A stretch of 64,000 nt of DNA from JBLWXV01 sp048267245 (GTDB lineage Bacteria; Bdellovibrionota; Bacteriovoracia; Bacteriovoracales; Bacteriovoracaceae). Below the pieces are notes generated by a model. The model was given only the letters and a program-made list of their open reading frames with translations. It did not search any database and was not told the origin of the DNA. The position numbers and the translations under genes were made by a program. The stretch lies in contig JBLWXV010000002.1 in assembly GCA_048267245.1 (NCBI GenBank), forward strand, positions 1,054,001-1,118,000, in the 5' to 3' direction. This document shows, in pieces, positions 1 to 8,143 of the stretch; position 1 is the first letter of the stretch; the number at the start of each line of letters is the position of its first letter.

Positions 1-484
1 TAGAGAAAGTGTAGCTGGTGTCACCGTCACAAGACCACTTGGTGGGAGTGGCGCCTTGATTCATTGAAAGGGTTTCCACCTCAACTTTCGTGGCCACCAT
101 GAAGGCCGAGTAAAAGCCCAAGCCGAATTTACCAATGATGTCGCCGCCCTTGTCGGCACCTTCTTTTTGAAGCTTTTCCACAAATTCACGCGCTCCAGAG
201 AAGGCGAGTTGGGCGATGTATTTTTCGACTTCCTCCTCTGTCATTCCTAGGCCGTTATCTTTGACAGTGATCGTCTTGGCGGTCTTATTGACGCTTACTT
301 CAACGCTTCCTACTGGAATTTCTTCATTGCGGGTGCGGGCCAGTGTGGCGCGCTTAGTAATGGCATCAGTGGCATTGGCCACGAGCTCGCGGATGAAGAT
401 GTCGTGCTCGCTATAGAGCCATTTCTTGATAATTGGGAAAATATCAGAGGTGTTAACGCTAATATTACCTTGGCGTTCGCTCAT
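1..484 (-). CDS. htpG: Chaperone HtpG (Hsp90 family), N-terminal part
   Basis: This is the 5' end of an Hsp90-family chaperone gene, cut by the window edge after about 161 codons. The reading frame begins MSERQGNISVNTSDIFPI and contains Hsp90 ATP-pocket landmarks: the ELVANATDA helix, the DNGLGMT loop and GKFGLGFYSAFMV. Hsp90 proteins bind ATP through this GHKL fold to remodel client proteins in the cytoplasm. The start is supported by an AAAGGAG Shine-Dalgarno sequence about eight bases upstream. It is transcribed away from the asparaginase-like gene. The family call is firm; only the rest of the gene is missing. Confidence 0.97.
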   Translation of the reverse strand, partial: MSERQGNISVNTSDIFPIIKKWLYSEHDIFIRELVANATDAITKRATLARTRNEEIPVGSVEVSVNKTAKTITVKDNGLGMTEEEVEKYIAQLAFSGAREFVEKLQKEGADKGGDIIGKFGLGFYSAFMVATKVEVETLSMNQGATPTKWSCDGDTSYTFS

Positions 485-608
485 TTTGGTCACTCCTTTT
501 AAATTGAACTCCCTTATTATGGGAGCGATCCTTTAAGCGTCAAGGTGACTTCGCTAAAACTTTAGGGCAAAATGTCGCTCATAAGTCTTCAATTCTGGGA
601 GAGACTCA

Positions 609-1139
609 TTGAGTAATTTAAATGAGAAAATGCGCGTCATTATTGTGACTACTGGCGGTACAATCGATAAGACCTACGACGAGCTCGATGGGTCGCTGGA
701 AAATAAAGAGTCGGCAATTAAAGAGAGCATCCTCAAGCGCTTGCGCATGCCCTATACTGAACTCGAGGTCATTAGCGTGCTCAATAAAGACTCTCTCTAT
801 ATGACTGACTTTGACCGCTCCCTCCTAGTGAAGTCCCTGCGCATTCAACTTCAAAAGGGCCATCCCATAGTCGTGCTCCACGGCACCGACACTATGGCCA
901 AGTCGGCGAGCTTTGTGCTCGAGGAAATTAAAAAATTTCCCGTGCCCGTGGTTTTTACCGGGGCGATGAAGCCCCTGGGTTTTGACGATTCAGATGCCAA
1001 GCAAAATGTCACCGAGGCGCTACTTGCTAGCAAGTTGCTTGCCCCGGGTGTTTATATTAGTTTTCACAACCGCGTCTTCACAGTGCCCGGAGTAAAGAAG
1101 AATAAAATTCTTCGCACCTTTGAGGCCATTGATGTCTAG
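609..1139 (+). CDS. Single-domain asparaginase-like protein
   Basis: The 176-residue product matches only the N-terminal domain of L-asparaginases. It has the first threonine motif near residues 14-20 (TTGGTID) and the second near 91-96 (HGTDTM), followed by the VFTGAMKP stretch. Full-length enzymes have about 330 residues, with a second domain that helps build the active site across a tetramer. Here the gene stops after the first domain with a clean stop codon and no downstream remnant, so it looks like a stable short family member and not a fresh truncation. Its activity on asparagine is uncertain. Its end overlaps the start of the next gene by eight bases, implying co-translation. Confidence 0.85.
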   Translation: MSNLNEKMRVIIVTTGGTIDKTYDELDGSLENKESAIKESILKRLRMPYTELEVISVLNKDSLYMTDFDRSLLVKSLRIQLQKGHPIVVLHGTDTMAKSASFVLEEIKKFPVPVVFTGAMKPLGFDDSDAKQNVTEALLASKLLAPGVYISFHNRVFTVPGVKKNKILRTFEAIDV

Positions 1140-1779
1140 TCCCTACACTTTGCGAGTAGGGCAGATCTTTAAGGGAGGCAGCGAGCTCTTTGTCACTGGG
1201 CTTTTGCCCCTCGTTCTCATTGCGATCTTTGAGGCTTTTGGCATCACTGTGAGTTCATACTTCTTTGGCGAGCAAGTCATTCACTCGCTTTTAAGTATAG
1301 TGATCATGTTCCTTGCCATGGCCGGGGTGATTCTCGTGGCGGCGAGGAGACTTCCTTGGGGGGAGTTTGCAAGTTTTGAGCTTCCAAGCGGCTTTTGGAC
1401 GCCGGCTTTTTTTCTCTTTGTCTCAAGCGCGCTCTATAGCCTGGCCTTTCTTCTAGGTCTGGTGGCACTCGTAGTGCCGGGCATCTTTGCCCTGATTTTC
1501 TTTTCCTACGTTCCTTTGATGGCCGTCTTTTATAAGTCAGAGGCGCACGGAAACTTTGCTATGAGTGTGCGATTTACTAAGCTCGCTCTCTTGCCCACTT
1601 GTCTCATTACCTTGCTCTCTTTCTTCGTAGAAATTGGAGGGATGCTCTTTCAGAATCAATTCTTCAGCTTGCAATTTCTCACCCTCATGGCGCTCAATAT
1701 AATTACTAATTATTTCCAAGTGATTTTCCTCTATCTCTTCCATCGCCTCTGCGCTGCCACAGAACTCGGGCAACACTAG
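1132..1779 (+). CDS. Polytopic membrane protein of unknown function
   Basis: A 215-residue hydrophobic protein with about five predicted membrane segments (around residues 22-45, 53-70, 86-118, 146-170 and 180-205). The start at 1132 (MSSPYT) is preferred over an ATG twelve bases upstream. It gives an ATGTCTAG overlap with the asparaginase-like gene, typical of translational coupling. The glycine-rich VALVVPGIFALIF segment resembles poorly characterised membrane proteins of the DUF975/glycerophosphoryl-phosphodiesterase membrane-domain type, but I do not recognise a defined family. Confidence 0.75.
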   Translation: MSSPYTLRVGQIFKGGSELFVTGLLPLVLIAIFEAFGITVSSYFFGEQVIHSLLSIVIMFLAMAGVILVAARRLPWGEFASFELPSGFWTPAFFLFVSSALYSLAFLLGLVALVVPGIFALIFFSYVPLMAVFYKSEAHGNFAMSVRFTKLALLPTCLITLLSFFVEIGGMLFQNQFFSLQFLTLMALNIITNYFQVIFLYLFHRLCAATELGQH

Positions 1780-1902
1780 CGATCCTCTTCGATACAATTT
1801 CAGTGGCTTATAGGGAAACTACTGTTTTACTCAGGTAACGCGTTAAAATTGGGTCTAAGGAAGCTTAAGACTCACCCATTAAAGTCCGATAAGTAGTTGT
1901 AT

Positions 1903-3837
1903 ATGTTTCAAGGAAAGAACAACACATTCACGCGCAAAAGTTCTCTGCACACACTACTGCTTGTGCTCGCCCTCGTTTTGCAAAGTTGTATTCAAAATAC
2001 TGGTCTTAACGGTAAGCGACTAGGTGTATCTAATTCAAGTAGTGGAGGCAGTTCAGGTACAGGAACTGGTGGTTCGGGGCAGGGCTCTGGCAAGACTGAT
2101 GGCACGCTCGGCTCAATTGACGATGAGACCTTTGCCAACGGTATCGCCGAACTTCGCCACATTGTGGATCCCTTTGATGGAACTTATAAGACAAAGATTT
2201 CAATGCCAAAGAATTTTAATGGCAATCTCTATATTTCTGGCCTCAATATTACTTCGCTCAATGATCGCTTGATCTATGTGCGCTTTAAGTTTGGTCGCGA
2301 GCTTGCGGTCATTGAAGTTCCGGCCACCATAGGCCGCGCGCCTGGGATTACCCCACAAACGGATATTGAAGTTTTAATGCTCGATATGAGTGATCGCCCA
2401 TTTGAAAATATTCGCTTGCTCTATGATCTCTACGATTATTCGACTGGCACCGACCCTGAGACCGACGTCTACAGCAAGAGTCTCTACTGTCGCGGTCTGC
2501 ACCTTGAGCACGACCCCACTTTTGAAGAGAGTAATGATAGCGAATTTGCCTGTGATGATGCCGGGGAGCGCTGTCTCTATACCTACGCAAAAGTAAAAGA
2601 TAGCGGACTCTATTCAAGTGGTATCGCCAAGACTCCTTCACAGCCTCAACTTGATACTACTAAAGATGGTCAGCCCTTCAGCAGTGAAGCCCACTCGGTG
2701 GTTTTAAATCGCTGTCTGCCAGATATCTATTCAACCATGAGCACTGCCGGCGAGCAGGCCATCGCCAAGAGCGATCTAGAAACCACTCTACAGAGCATGC
2801 TCATTAGTGGTGGTGTTGGCTTTGGTTCAATTATTAACTTTGATACTTCCGGCAATGGCAGCAGTGATGTTTCCTATGTCTATAATGGCCCCTACCGCGC
2901 TCTCAATCAAAGTGAGTGGGAAATTACTGGTGCCGCCGCAATTGATTCAACCTACGGTGTTTTTGGTGGCTACCTTTCAGGCTCTACCGGCTTTAATGGT
3001 GGCTATAACTCGCGCCTCTTTCCCCGCTCGGGTAAAATGTCTCTTAGTTCGAATGTCGAATATATTGGAACGAGTGACGAAGATAATGCCTATGCGGCGA
3101 GAACCCTGCTCTCGCTCTCAACGAGTGGACAGTCTAATTGGGTGAACGGCTGTAATATGCGCGTTCAAAACTATGATTCCTATTCAGGCGAGGGCATTAG
3201 CTCGTGTAACGTCACCGCCGAGATTGAACTTCTCGCTCTCAACACTGTGACTGGGGAAAAAGAGGTCTTAACTGATACGACTTCTAGTCAGCTCAAGTTG
3301 CAGCTCACTCGCGAGAGTTCACTCGACTTTTCTGACCGTGAAGTCCTCGAGTCTGCCTTTAAAACTTGTTCCAGTTCGAATGCTTGTGGTTCGGATGAGT
3401 GCTGTTTTAACAATCGCTGTTGGTCAAAAGAACTGGTGGCCCAGTGTCTTGAAGATGTCGATGTAGTAGGCAACCGCGGAGTGGGTGAGACTTGTTCGTC
3501 AGACTTTGAATGCTCATCATTCTGTTGCAATCAATCGACGGGTGTGTGTGCGGTTCACTCAAATACTCAGAGCGACCCAGTTCTATGTAATAAATCTCCC
3601 GGTCAGCAATGTGTGGCCAAGGAATATTGTCGTAAAGAAAATATCTCGACCTGTTTTGTCGTCAAAACCGGTGTGAGTGCTCAGGGCGCTGTGACCTGTG
3701 CTCTGCGCTGCTACAATGTGCCAACCTTTGGAAGTTGTAGCAATGGCATCTGTCTACCTCCTAGTACGCCAGATGTCCCAAGCTTTGATCCCTCAAATCC
3801 TGACTGTTCTGAGGCGATTGATCCTCCAAGTTCTTAA
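1903..3837 (+). CDS. Large secreted lipoprotein with cysteine-rich C-terminus
   Basis: The product has about 644 residues. A signal sequence ends in the lipobox LQSC near residue 30, so it should be lipid-anchored. A Gly/Ser/Thr-rich flexible linker follows (about 45-70), then a large central domain of unknown fold. The C-terminal third is rich in cysteine and has paired CC motifs (NACGSDECC, then ECSSFCC), which suggests disulfide-bonded knots outside the cytoplasm. An in-frame TTG lies six bases earlier, but ATG 1903 fits a leaderless arrangement better: TTAAGA at 1865-1870, 17 bases, GATAAG at 1888-1893, and no Shine-Dalgarno. The function is unknown. Confidence 0.8.
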   Translation: MFQGKNNTFTRKSSLHTLLLVLALVLQSCIQNTGLNGKRLGVSNSSSGGSSGTGTGGSGQGSGKTDGTLGSIDDETFANGIAELRHIVDPFDGTYKTKISMPKNFNGNLYISGLNITSLNDRLIYVRFKFGRELAVIEVPATIGRAPGITPQTDIEVLMLDMSDRPFENIRLLYDLYDYSTGTDPETDVYSKSLYCRGLHLEHDPTFEESNDSEFACDDAGERCLYTYAKVKDSGLYSSGIAKTPSQPQLDTTKDGQPFSSEAHSVVLNRCLPDIYSTMSTAGEQAIAKSDLETTLQSMLISGGVGFGSIINFDTSGNGSSDVSYVYNGPYRALNQSEWEITGAAAIDSTYGVFGGYLSGSTGFNGGYNSRLFPRSGKMSLSSNVEYIGTSDEDNAYAARTLLSLSTSGQSNWVNGCNMRVQNYDSYSGEGISSCNVTAEIELLALNTVTGEKEVLTDTTSSQLKLQLTRESSLDFSDREVLESAFKTCSSSNACGSDECCFNNRCWSKELVAQCLEDVDVVGNRGVGETCSSDFECSSFCCNQSTGVCAVHSNTQSDPVLCNKSPGQQCVAKEYCRKENISTCFVVKTGVSAQGAVTCALRCYNVPTFGSCSNGICLPPSTPDVPSFDPSNPDCSEAIDPPSS

Positions 3838-3839
3838 GA

Positions 3840-3868
3840 TTGAATAGTAGAGCGACGGGCGCTACAAT
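3840..3868 (+). promoter_or_regulatory. Putative promoter for a leaderless transcript
   Basis: TTGAAT at 3840-3845 and TACAAT at 3863-3868 are separated by exactly 17 bases. The ATG of the next gene lies six bases beyond the -10 element, so transcription would start at or beside the start codon. The -10 element is flanked by the inverted repeat ACGGGC (3855-3860) and GCCCGT (3869-3874), which could be an operator. Confidence 0.45.
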
Positions 3869-3874
3869 GCCCGT

Positions 3875-4204
3875 ATGCTTAAAATGCAACTGTGCTCCCT
3901 CCTCATTTTTCTCACACTTTCTCATCCTTTGATGGGCAAGGAGAGTTTTCTTAGTCCCGAGGAAAAGAAGTTTCTCACACGCGCACGCCAGCGCGATTAC
4001 GTGGGCCTTCAGGCCCAAAAAGAGCTTCGAAGCAAGCCGCGCGCCTTCTTTTCAAGTCTTGTTAAAGGGGAGCAATTGGTGGCCCGCGAGGAATTGATTA
4101 AGTCGCTTGAGAATGCCTGGCAGGTGAGGGATGATTTTGAAATGCAGGAGCTCTTCTTTCAAATCCTTGAGCGAGAGTTGAGACCGGACGGACAAGGCAA
4201 TTAG
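3875..4204 (+). CDS. Small secreted protein of unknown function
   Basis: The 109-residue product begins with a probable signal peptide (MLKMQLCSLLIFLTLSHPLMG), followed by about 85 charged, helix-prone residues. I recognise no family. There is no Shine-Dalgarno sequence. Instead a promoter-like -10 element sits six bases upstream, consistent with a leaderless mRNA. It lies between the Cys-rich lipoprotein and methylmalonyl-CoA epimerase genes, both on the same strand. Confidence 0.6.
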   Translation: MLKMQLCSLLIFLTLSHPLMGKESFLSPEEKKFLTRARQRDYVGLQAQKELRSKPRAFFSSLVKGEQLVAREELIKSLENAWQVRDDFEMQELFFQILERELRPDGQGN

Positions 4205-4225
4205 TTATAGGAAAGGATATTTCTA

Positions 4226-4666
4226 ATGAATCAAAGTGACTTATTTTCAAAACTCGGACTTGTTCTCGATCATGTGGCGATTGCGGTTTCAGATCTCGAT
4301 CGCGCGGTGAGAGTTTATGAGGACTTGGGATTTGAATTTGAAAGCGAGCGAGAAGTAGTCGCCAGTGAAGGTGTAGAGACGGCCTTTGCTCAGATTGATG
4401 GACACGGACATATTGAGCTACTCACACCCCACGGTGAAGATGGCCCAATTCACAAGTATATTGAAAAGCGCGGCGAGGGTATTCATCACCTTTGCTTTCG
4501 CGTCGGCGATGTGCGCGCCAAGTGCCGCGAGCTCGAGGCCAAGGGCTATAAACTTATTCACCCAGAACCAAAGCCCGGGGCCAAGGGATGTCTAGTCAAT
4601 TTCATTCACCCCAAATCAACTGGGGGAGTGTTGATTGAAATTTCTGAGCACGGAGGTGCTAAGTGA
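4226..4666 (+). CDS. mce: Methylmalonyl-CoA epimerase (VOC family)
   Basis: The 146-residue protein belongs to the vicinal-oxygen-chelate fold. It most closely resembles methylmalonyl-CoA epimerase, which interconverts the 2R and 2S isomers in propionate and branched-chain metabolism. Diagnostic features are DHVAIAVSDL near residue 14, the metal-ligand stretch GHGHIELLTP, GEGIHHLCFRV in the second half, and VNFIHPKSTGGVLIEI at the end. The length matches the family. A purine-rich site precedes ATG 4226. The gene overlaps the rhomboid gene by four bases (GTGA), so the two are probably co-translated. Confidence 0.88.
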   Translation: MNQSDLFSKLGLVLDHVAIAVSDLDRAVRVYEDLGFEFESEREVVASEGVETAFAQIDGHGHIELLTPHGEDGPIHKYIEKRGEGIHHLCFRVGDVRAKCRELEAKGYKLIHPEPKPGAKGCLVNFIHPKSTGGVLIEISEHGGAK

Positions 4667-5406
4667 ATCAAGCCCAACTTCAATTTCCAAGATTGACTCC
4701 GGTTAATAAGGTTCTCATTATTCTTTCGGCCTCACTCTTTGTCTTGGGAGCGATCTCAGCTAAGTTCTTTCAATTTCCTCTCACACGTCTTTTTGGTCTC
4801 TCAATTGACGGCGTCGCAAGCGGGCTTATCTTTCAACCCTTCACCTATGTTTTCATGTCCCACGGGCTCATGGACGTGATCTTTCACGCTCTTGGTTTGT
4901 GGTTTGTGGGCAGTGAGCTCGAGGAGTTGTGGGGGCGCAAGCGCTACATTAGTTTTCTCGTAGGCGTCTCGCTGGGTGGAGCTTTAATCTATCTTATGAT
5001 TGGTGCCTTTTTCTTTGAAGGCGGACTTTTTAGCTTTCCACTTACCGGCATGAGTGGAGCGGTCATGGCGCTCTTTCTTGGCTACGCCATTCTCTATCCC
5101 AATCGTCCGTTTCTCTTTATGTTCGTCTTTTCTTTGCCGGCCAAGTACTTTTGTTTGATTCTTATTGCAATGAGTCTCTACACCGGAGTCTTTACCCCAG
5201 CAGGGATTGGCGCTTGGGGGCACTTGGGAAGCATGGCCATGGCGGTGGTGATGATGAAGCTCATGGCAAGTCCTCTCACTAAGCACTGGTTTATGAGTAG
5301 TCCACGTCGAAGTGCTCCGCGTCGTAGTCACCTGAAGATCGTGCCCACAGACAAGAAGAATAGGGGAGATGACGATAAAACACCTCCACCGAAGTATTTT
5401 CAGTAG
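4663..5406 (+). CDS. Rhomboid-family intramembrane protease-like protein
   Basis: A 247-residue membrane protein with about six hydrophobic segments and rhomboid signatures. The serine motif GMSG is at residues 129-132 (Ser131), and a histidine lies in a later helix (GHLGS, His187). Together they match the Ser-His catalytic dyad. The helix-2 motif reads HGLMDVIFHALGLW, and the asparagine usually four residues after the second histidine is not present. Rhomboids cleave transmembrane segments inside the membrane. GTG 4663 is the start, with a GGAGG Shine-Dalgarno seven bases ahead. The tail is basic and cytoplasmic. Confidence 0.82.
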   Translation: MNQAQLQFPRLTPVNKVLIILSASLFVLGAISAKFFQFPLTRLFGLSIDGVASGLIFQPFTYVFMSHGLMDVIFHALGLWFVGSELEELWGRKRYISFLVGVSLGGALIYLMIGAFFFEGGLFSFPLTGMSGAVMALFLGYAILYPNRPFLFMFVFSLPAKYFCLILIAMSLYTGVFTPAGIGAWGHLGSMAMAVVMMKLMASPLTKHWFMSSPRRSAPRRSHLKIVPTDKKNRGDDDKTPPPKYFQ

Positions 5407-5480
5407 CTGAGGGCTTTTCAAATGGTGGCGACTTCGCTAGTTTATGCTCTTTAGTAATTTAACTAAGTATCAGGAATCCT

Positions 5481-5651
5481 ATGCGTCTAAGTAAGGCCCT
5501 TGAAGAAAAACTTCTCGATAAAAGACTTCGCGACAAACTACTTGCCGAAGGTAAAGTATCTCAAGCACAAGTTGATGAGTACCTCTCTGCGCTTCCAGAT
5601 GATGGGGCCAATGCCACTTTCACTGACAAAGCTGCAGAAAAGCACAACTAA
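5481..5651 (+). CDS. Small 56-residue charged protein
   Basis: An open frame of 56 codons runs from ATG 5481 to TAA 5649-5651 with an AGGAA site just upstream. The product is highly charged and mainly helical: a basic-acidic N-terminal helix starts MRLSKALEEKLLDKRLRD, then KVSQAQVDEYLSALPDD, then a loose tail. No signal peptide or cysteines are visible. It is convergent with the FliL-like gene, leaving only six bases between stop codons. I recognise no family. Its clean ribosome site and codon use like its neighbours support a real gene. Confidence 0.6.
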   Translation: MRLSKALEEKLLDKRLRDKLLAEGKVSQAQVDEYLSALPDDGANATFTDKAAEKHN

Positions 5652-5657
5652 GAATTT

Positions 5658-6134
5658 CTACTGAATGATAAAGCTAGTGAACAGGACTTCTTTGACAGTC
5701 TGAGGTCCTGTTATCTCTTCAATGCGCTTTTTTAGGCGCGACTCCAATAATATTCTTCCACTAATTGAGGCCAGCTCTTCAGGTGACATGCGGGAAGCAA
5801 CGTCGATAAAGCCATCGATGATGAGTTTCTTATTGTCGTTGATTCTAGTGGCGCCACTTCCATTGAAGGGGACAAGAGAAGCCTCCACATCAAGGTAGCG
5901 AAGTCGCGCGCTCGGGCGATCGGCCACAATATTGAGAGTAATTTTTCCAAGAGCAATGGCCTCTTGGGCCTCGGCCTTGGCAATATCATTCATCATTTCT
6001 TGCTTTTCAGCGCTATCACTCACCAAGGGACGTTGGTAGATCATTTCAGTATAGACGAAGACGCCAAGCGTGCCGCCAGTAATGAGGAGAGTGAGGGTCC
6101 AAAGGATGAAGTCAATAATTCGATTGCCTGTCAT
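5658..6134 (-). CDS. FliL-like membrane protein
   Basis: The 158-residue protein has one N-terminal membrane helix (about residues 8-28) and a periplasmic domain. Its ending, RLKKRIEEITGPQTVKEVLF, closes with the FliL-type TSFIIQ pattern. FliL and its relatives surround stators of the flagellar motor, and the fold resembles stomatin-like SPFH domains. No other flagellar genes are nearby, so this may be a stand-alone paralogue that serves the motor or another stator complex. ATG 6134 has no Shine-Dalgarno; an extended -10 element lies six bases upstream. Confidence 0.75.
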   Translation of the reverse strand: MTGNRIIDFILWTLTLLITGGTLGVFVYTEMIYQRPLVSDSAEKQEMMNDIAKAEAQEAIALGKITLNIVADRPSARLRYLDVEASLVPFNGSGATRINDNKKLIIDGFIDVASRMSPEELASISGRILLESRLKKRIEEITGPQTVKEVLFTSFIIQ

Positions 6135-6140
6135 TACACT

Positions 6141-6149
6141 AGGATAGCA
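6141..6149 (-). promoter_or_regulatory. Extended -10 promoter element of the FliL-like gene
   Basis: On the minus strand the sequence reads TGCTATCCT, an extended -10 element, ending six bases before ATG 6134. There is no convincing -35 element. The spacing would place the start of transcription at the start codon. Confidence 0.35.
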
Positions 6150-6194
6150 CGTCGCGGGATTCTTGAAAGTAGGGAAATGTTTGAAGAGTTTCTA

Positions 6195-6222
6195 TTGACA
6201 CTCACAAGGTGAGAACGATAAA
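6195..6222 (+). promoter_or_regulatory. Putative promoter with an operator-like palindrome in the spacer
   Basis: A perfect TTGACA (6195-6200) is followed after 16 bases by GATAAA (6217-6222). The spacer holds the inverted repeat CTCAC-AAG-GTGAG (6201-6213). A repressor bound there would block RNA polymerase, so the secreted depolymerase-like gene starting at 6289 may be under tight control. Confidence 0.5.
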
Positions 6223-6288
6223 AAAGATCATTGGATTGGTACCGAAGTACAAAAAACAGGAACTTTGCCCCACACAAAGGACGCTTAA

Positions 6289-7422
6289 GTGCAAAAAACA
6301 CTACGGGAACTCGGATTGGCCCTAGGTTTAACCCTCATATGCCTATTTTCTCAAGCGGCCCAGGCGCAATTGATGGATATGAGTACGTGGTGGCCACCAA
6401 TGGGACCGGGTGGGCTCTCGTCTACTGTTGTCGACAGCGCTCTTCCTGATGCCTTTAGCTTTGATCAAATAAAGTTGAATGGTCTTGGTGCCAAAGAAAC
6501 TGGAGTGACTCTCTCAGGACTCTCTGCCGGTGCTTTCTTTGCTGTTCAATTTCACATGGCCTACGCCGAAGTGGCCGATGGCTCAGCCGCTATTGCTGGC
6601 GGGGCTTATTGGTGTTCAAAGGGTAATACTAATGTGGCCACCAGCGAGTGTATGAAGGGAAAAGTTCCTGCACGCGTTTCGCTTGATCGCTACTACTATG
6701 AGGAAAAGCGTGGGGCGATTGCCTCTAAAGATCACTTGCGTGGAGATCGGGGTTTTGTCTTTAGTGGTGAAAACGACATCCTAGTTGACCGCGCGACTGT
6801 GCACGGACTCGAAAATTTCTACGTCGAGCTACTTGGCAGCGATCACGTTAAGAGTGAGTACAATTCGGCCGCAGGCCATGGCCTACCAACTCTTGATTAC
6901 GGCAAGCCATGTCTTCGCCGGCATTACTTCAACTCGCCTTGGCTTCTCAACTGTGACCTAGATGGCGCAGGAATGATTCTTGAAGCTCTTATGGATGATC
7001 TAGAAAATCCGTATGACTCAAAAGAGGACATGAGCGATTTCGCGGGTGGCACACTTTATACATTCGATCAGCGTCCTTTCATTGAAGGAGCTGGAAGCTC
7101 GCTGGCCGACTATGGCCACATTTTTGTTCCCGCTCAGTGTGAAAAGCGCGGGGCCAATTGCCGCATTCACGTGGCCTTGCATGGCTGCGATCAAGATCCT
7201 ATGACCGTTGGTAGTGCCTTTGTGGTCAAAGGTGGTTACAACCAGTGGGCCAGTGCCAACGGCATTATCATGCTCTATCCGGCGGCTAAGAAGAGCTACT
7301 TTGCTCCACAAAATCCACTTGGATGCTTTGATTGGTGGGGTTATACCGGAGAGGATTTTCACCTGAGATCAGGTGTCCAGATGAAAGCCGTGCGCGCGAT
7401 GATTCACGCGCTCTCAAATTAA
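6289..7422 (+). CDS. Secreted PHB-depolymerase-like esterase
   Basis: The 377-residue protein carries a signal peptide ending near AAQAQ (residue 27). It resembles extracellular poly(3-hydroxybutyrate) depolymerases of the Penicillium funiculosum PhaZ type, which have a permuted alpha/beta-hydrolase fold. A plausible triad is Ser79 in GLSAG, Asp163 in SGENDILVD and His197 in AGHGLPT. The later motifs LHGCDQ and NPLGCFDWWGYTGEDF also fit the family. It should hydrolyse polyhydroxyalkanoate or related polyesters outside the cytoplasm. GTG 6289 is preceded by AAAGGA. The stop codon abuts that of the opposing gene with no bases between. Confidence 0.85.
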   Translation: MQKTLRELGLALGLTLICLFSQAAQAQLMDMSTWWPPMGPGGLSSTVVDSALPDAFSFDQIKLNGLGAKETGVTLSGLSAGAFFAVQFHMAYAEVADGSAAIAGGAYWCSKGNTNVATSECMKGKVPARVSLDRYYYEEKRGAIASKDHLRGDRGFVFSGENDILVDRATVHGLENFYVELLGSDHVKSEYNSAAGHGLPTLDYGKPCLRRHYFNSPWLLNCDLDGAGMILEALMDDLENPYDSKEDMSDFAGGTLYTFDQRPFIEGAGSSLADYGHIFVPAQCEKRGANCRIHVALHGCDQDPMTVGSAFVVKGGYNQWASANGIIMLYPAAKKSYFAPQNPLGCFDWWGYTGEDFHLRSGVQMKAVRAMIHALSN

Positions 7423-8142
7423 CTAGTGGCAAAGGGGAAAAGCTCTAATCTTCTCCCCAATATCTCCACCAGTTCTTCCCTTTAGTTTTTGCCAATAAGA
7501 ATTAGCACCGTAGATTAGCCCCGGGCCCTTATATTCACCCCTGGGCCCAAGCATTAATTCCGACATAATATCCAGTCCACACTTTAGATTCGCTTCATAG
7601 GGACCAATATTTTTTGCCTTACAATTTGGCCCTCGCCAAGAGCGAGCTTTCACGGTGTAATCCATTTGAAGCAGACCAATTGCATAGCCGTTTGTAGCGG
7701 GAACTTTCTCTTGAGAGTTCTTACAAGTGTCCTCGGCGTGAGCGATGGCGGCAAAGGTCCAAACCCAAAAGTGAGTCTTAGTAGCTTCATCAAATTTCTT
7801 CCAATTCGGGCATATGTTTGAGGCACCATTCATGCTGGCCAAGTTATTTGAAAGAAGAATTGAGTCGCTACCTTGAGATTGAATGTAGCTTTGAATGACT
7901 TGTCCATATGGGCCGTAACTTCCGTCGTCGCCGATGAATCCGCGGCAGTCAGCTCCCTTTTGACTAAAGTGGGCCGAGAGTGGGGGCATCGCTTGCAAAC
8001 GAGGGCAGGACCTAGGGCGAGGTCTTTGATTTATTTTTCCAAATTCCTCGAGGCACTCCTTTAAAGTGAGCTCTCTCGCACTAAGTGTTGCAATGGGACT
8101 TAACATAAGTAAGGAGAGGGCAACAACAATGAAGTTTTTCAT
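7423..8142 (-). CDS. Secreted lysozyme/transglycosylase-like protein
   Basis: The 239-residue protein has a clear signal peptide and several cysteines. The central part includes WTFAAIAHAEDTC, which could carry a catalytic glutamate, then NGYAIGLLQMDY, resembling the GLLQ/GLMQ motif of SLT-type transglycosylases, and a later NLKCGLDIM segment typical of that fold. It therefore probably cleaves peptidoglycan outside the cytoplasm, although the match is by pattern only. A purine-rich AGGAGAT site precedes ATG 8142. It follows the 163-residue secreted-protein gene with a one-base gap, so the two form an operon. Confidence 0.6.
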   Translation of the reverse strand: MKNFIVVALSLLMLSPIATLSARELTLKECLEEFGKINQRPRPRSCPRLQAMPPLSAHFSQKGADCRGFIGDDGSYGPYGQVIQSYIQSQGSDSILLSNNLASMNGASNICPNWKKFDEATKTHFWVWTFAAIAHAEDTCKNSQEKVPATNGYAIGLLQMDYTVKARSWRGPNCKAKNIGPYEANLKCGLDIMSELMLGPRGEYKGPGLIYGANSYWQKLKGRTGGDIGEKIRAFPLCH

Positions 8143-8143
8143 T

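Noticed and set aside
4984..5421. A 145-residue open frame on the minus strand inside the rhomboid gene
   Set aside because: His-, Lys- and Thr-rich composition with no domain; a mirror of the membrane-protein codons.
547..5439. The ten-base word GACTTCGCTA at 547-556 and 5430-5439, each upstream of a gene
   Set aside because: Only two copies, no symmetry and no promoter-like partner; chance cannot be excluded.
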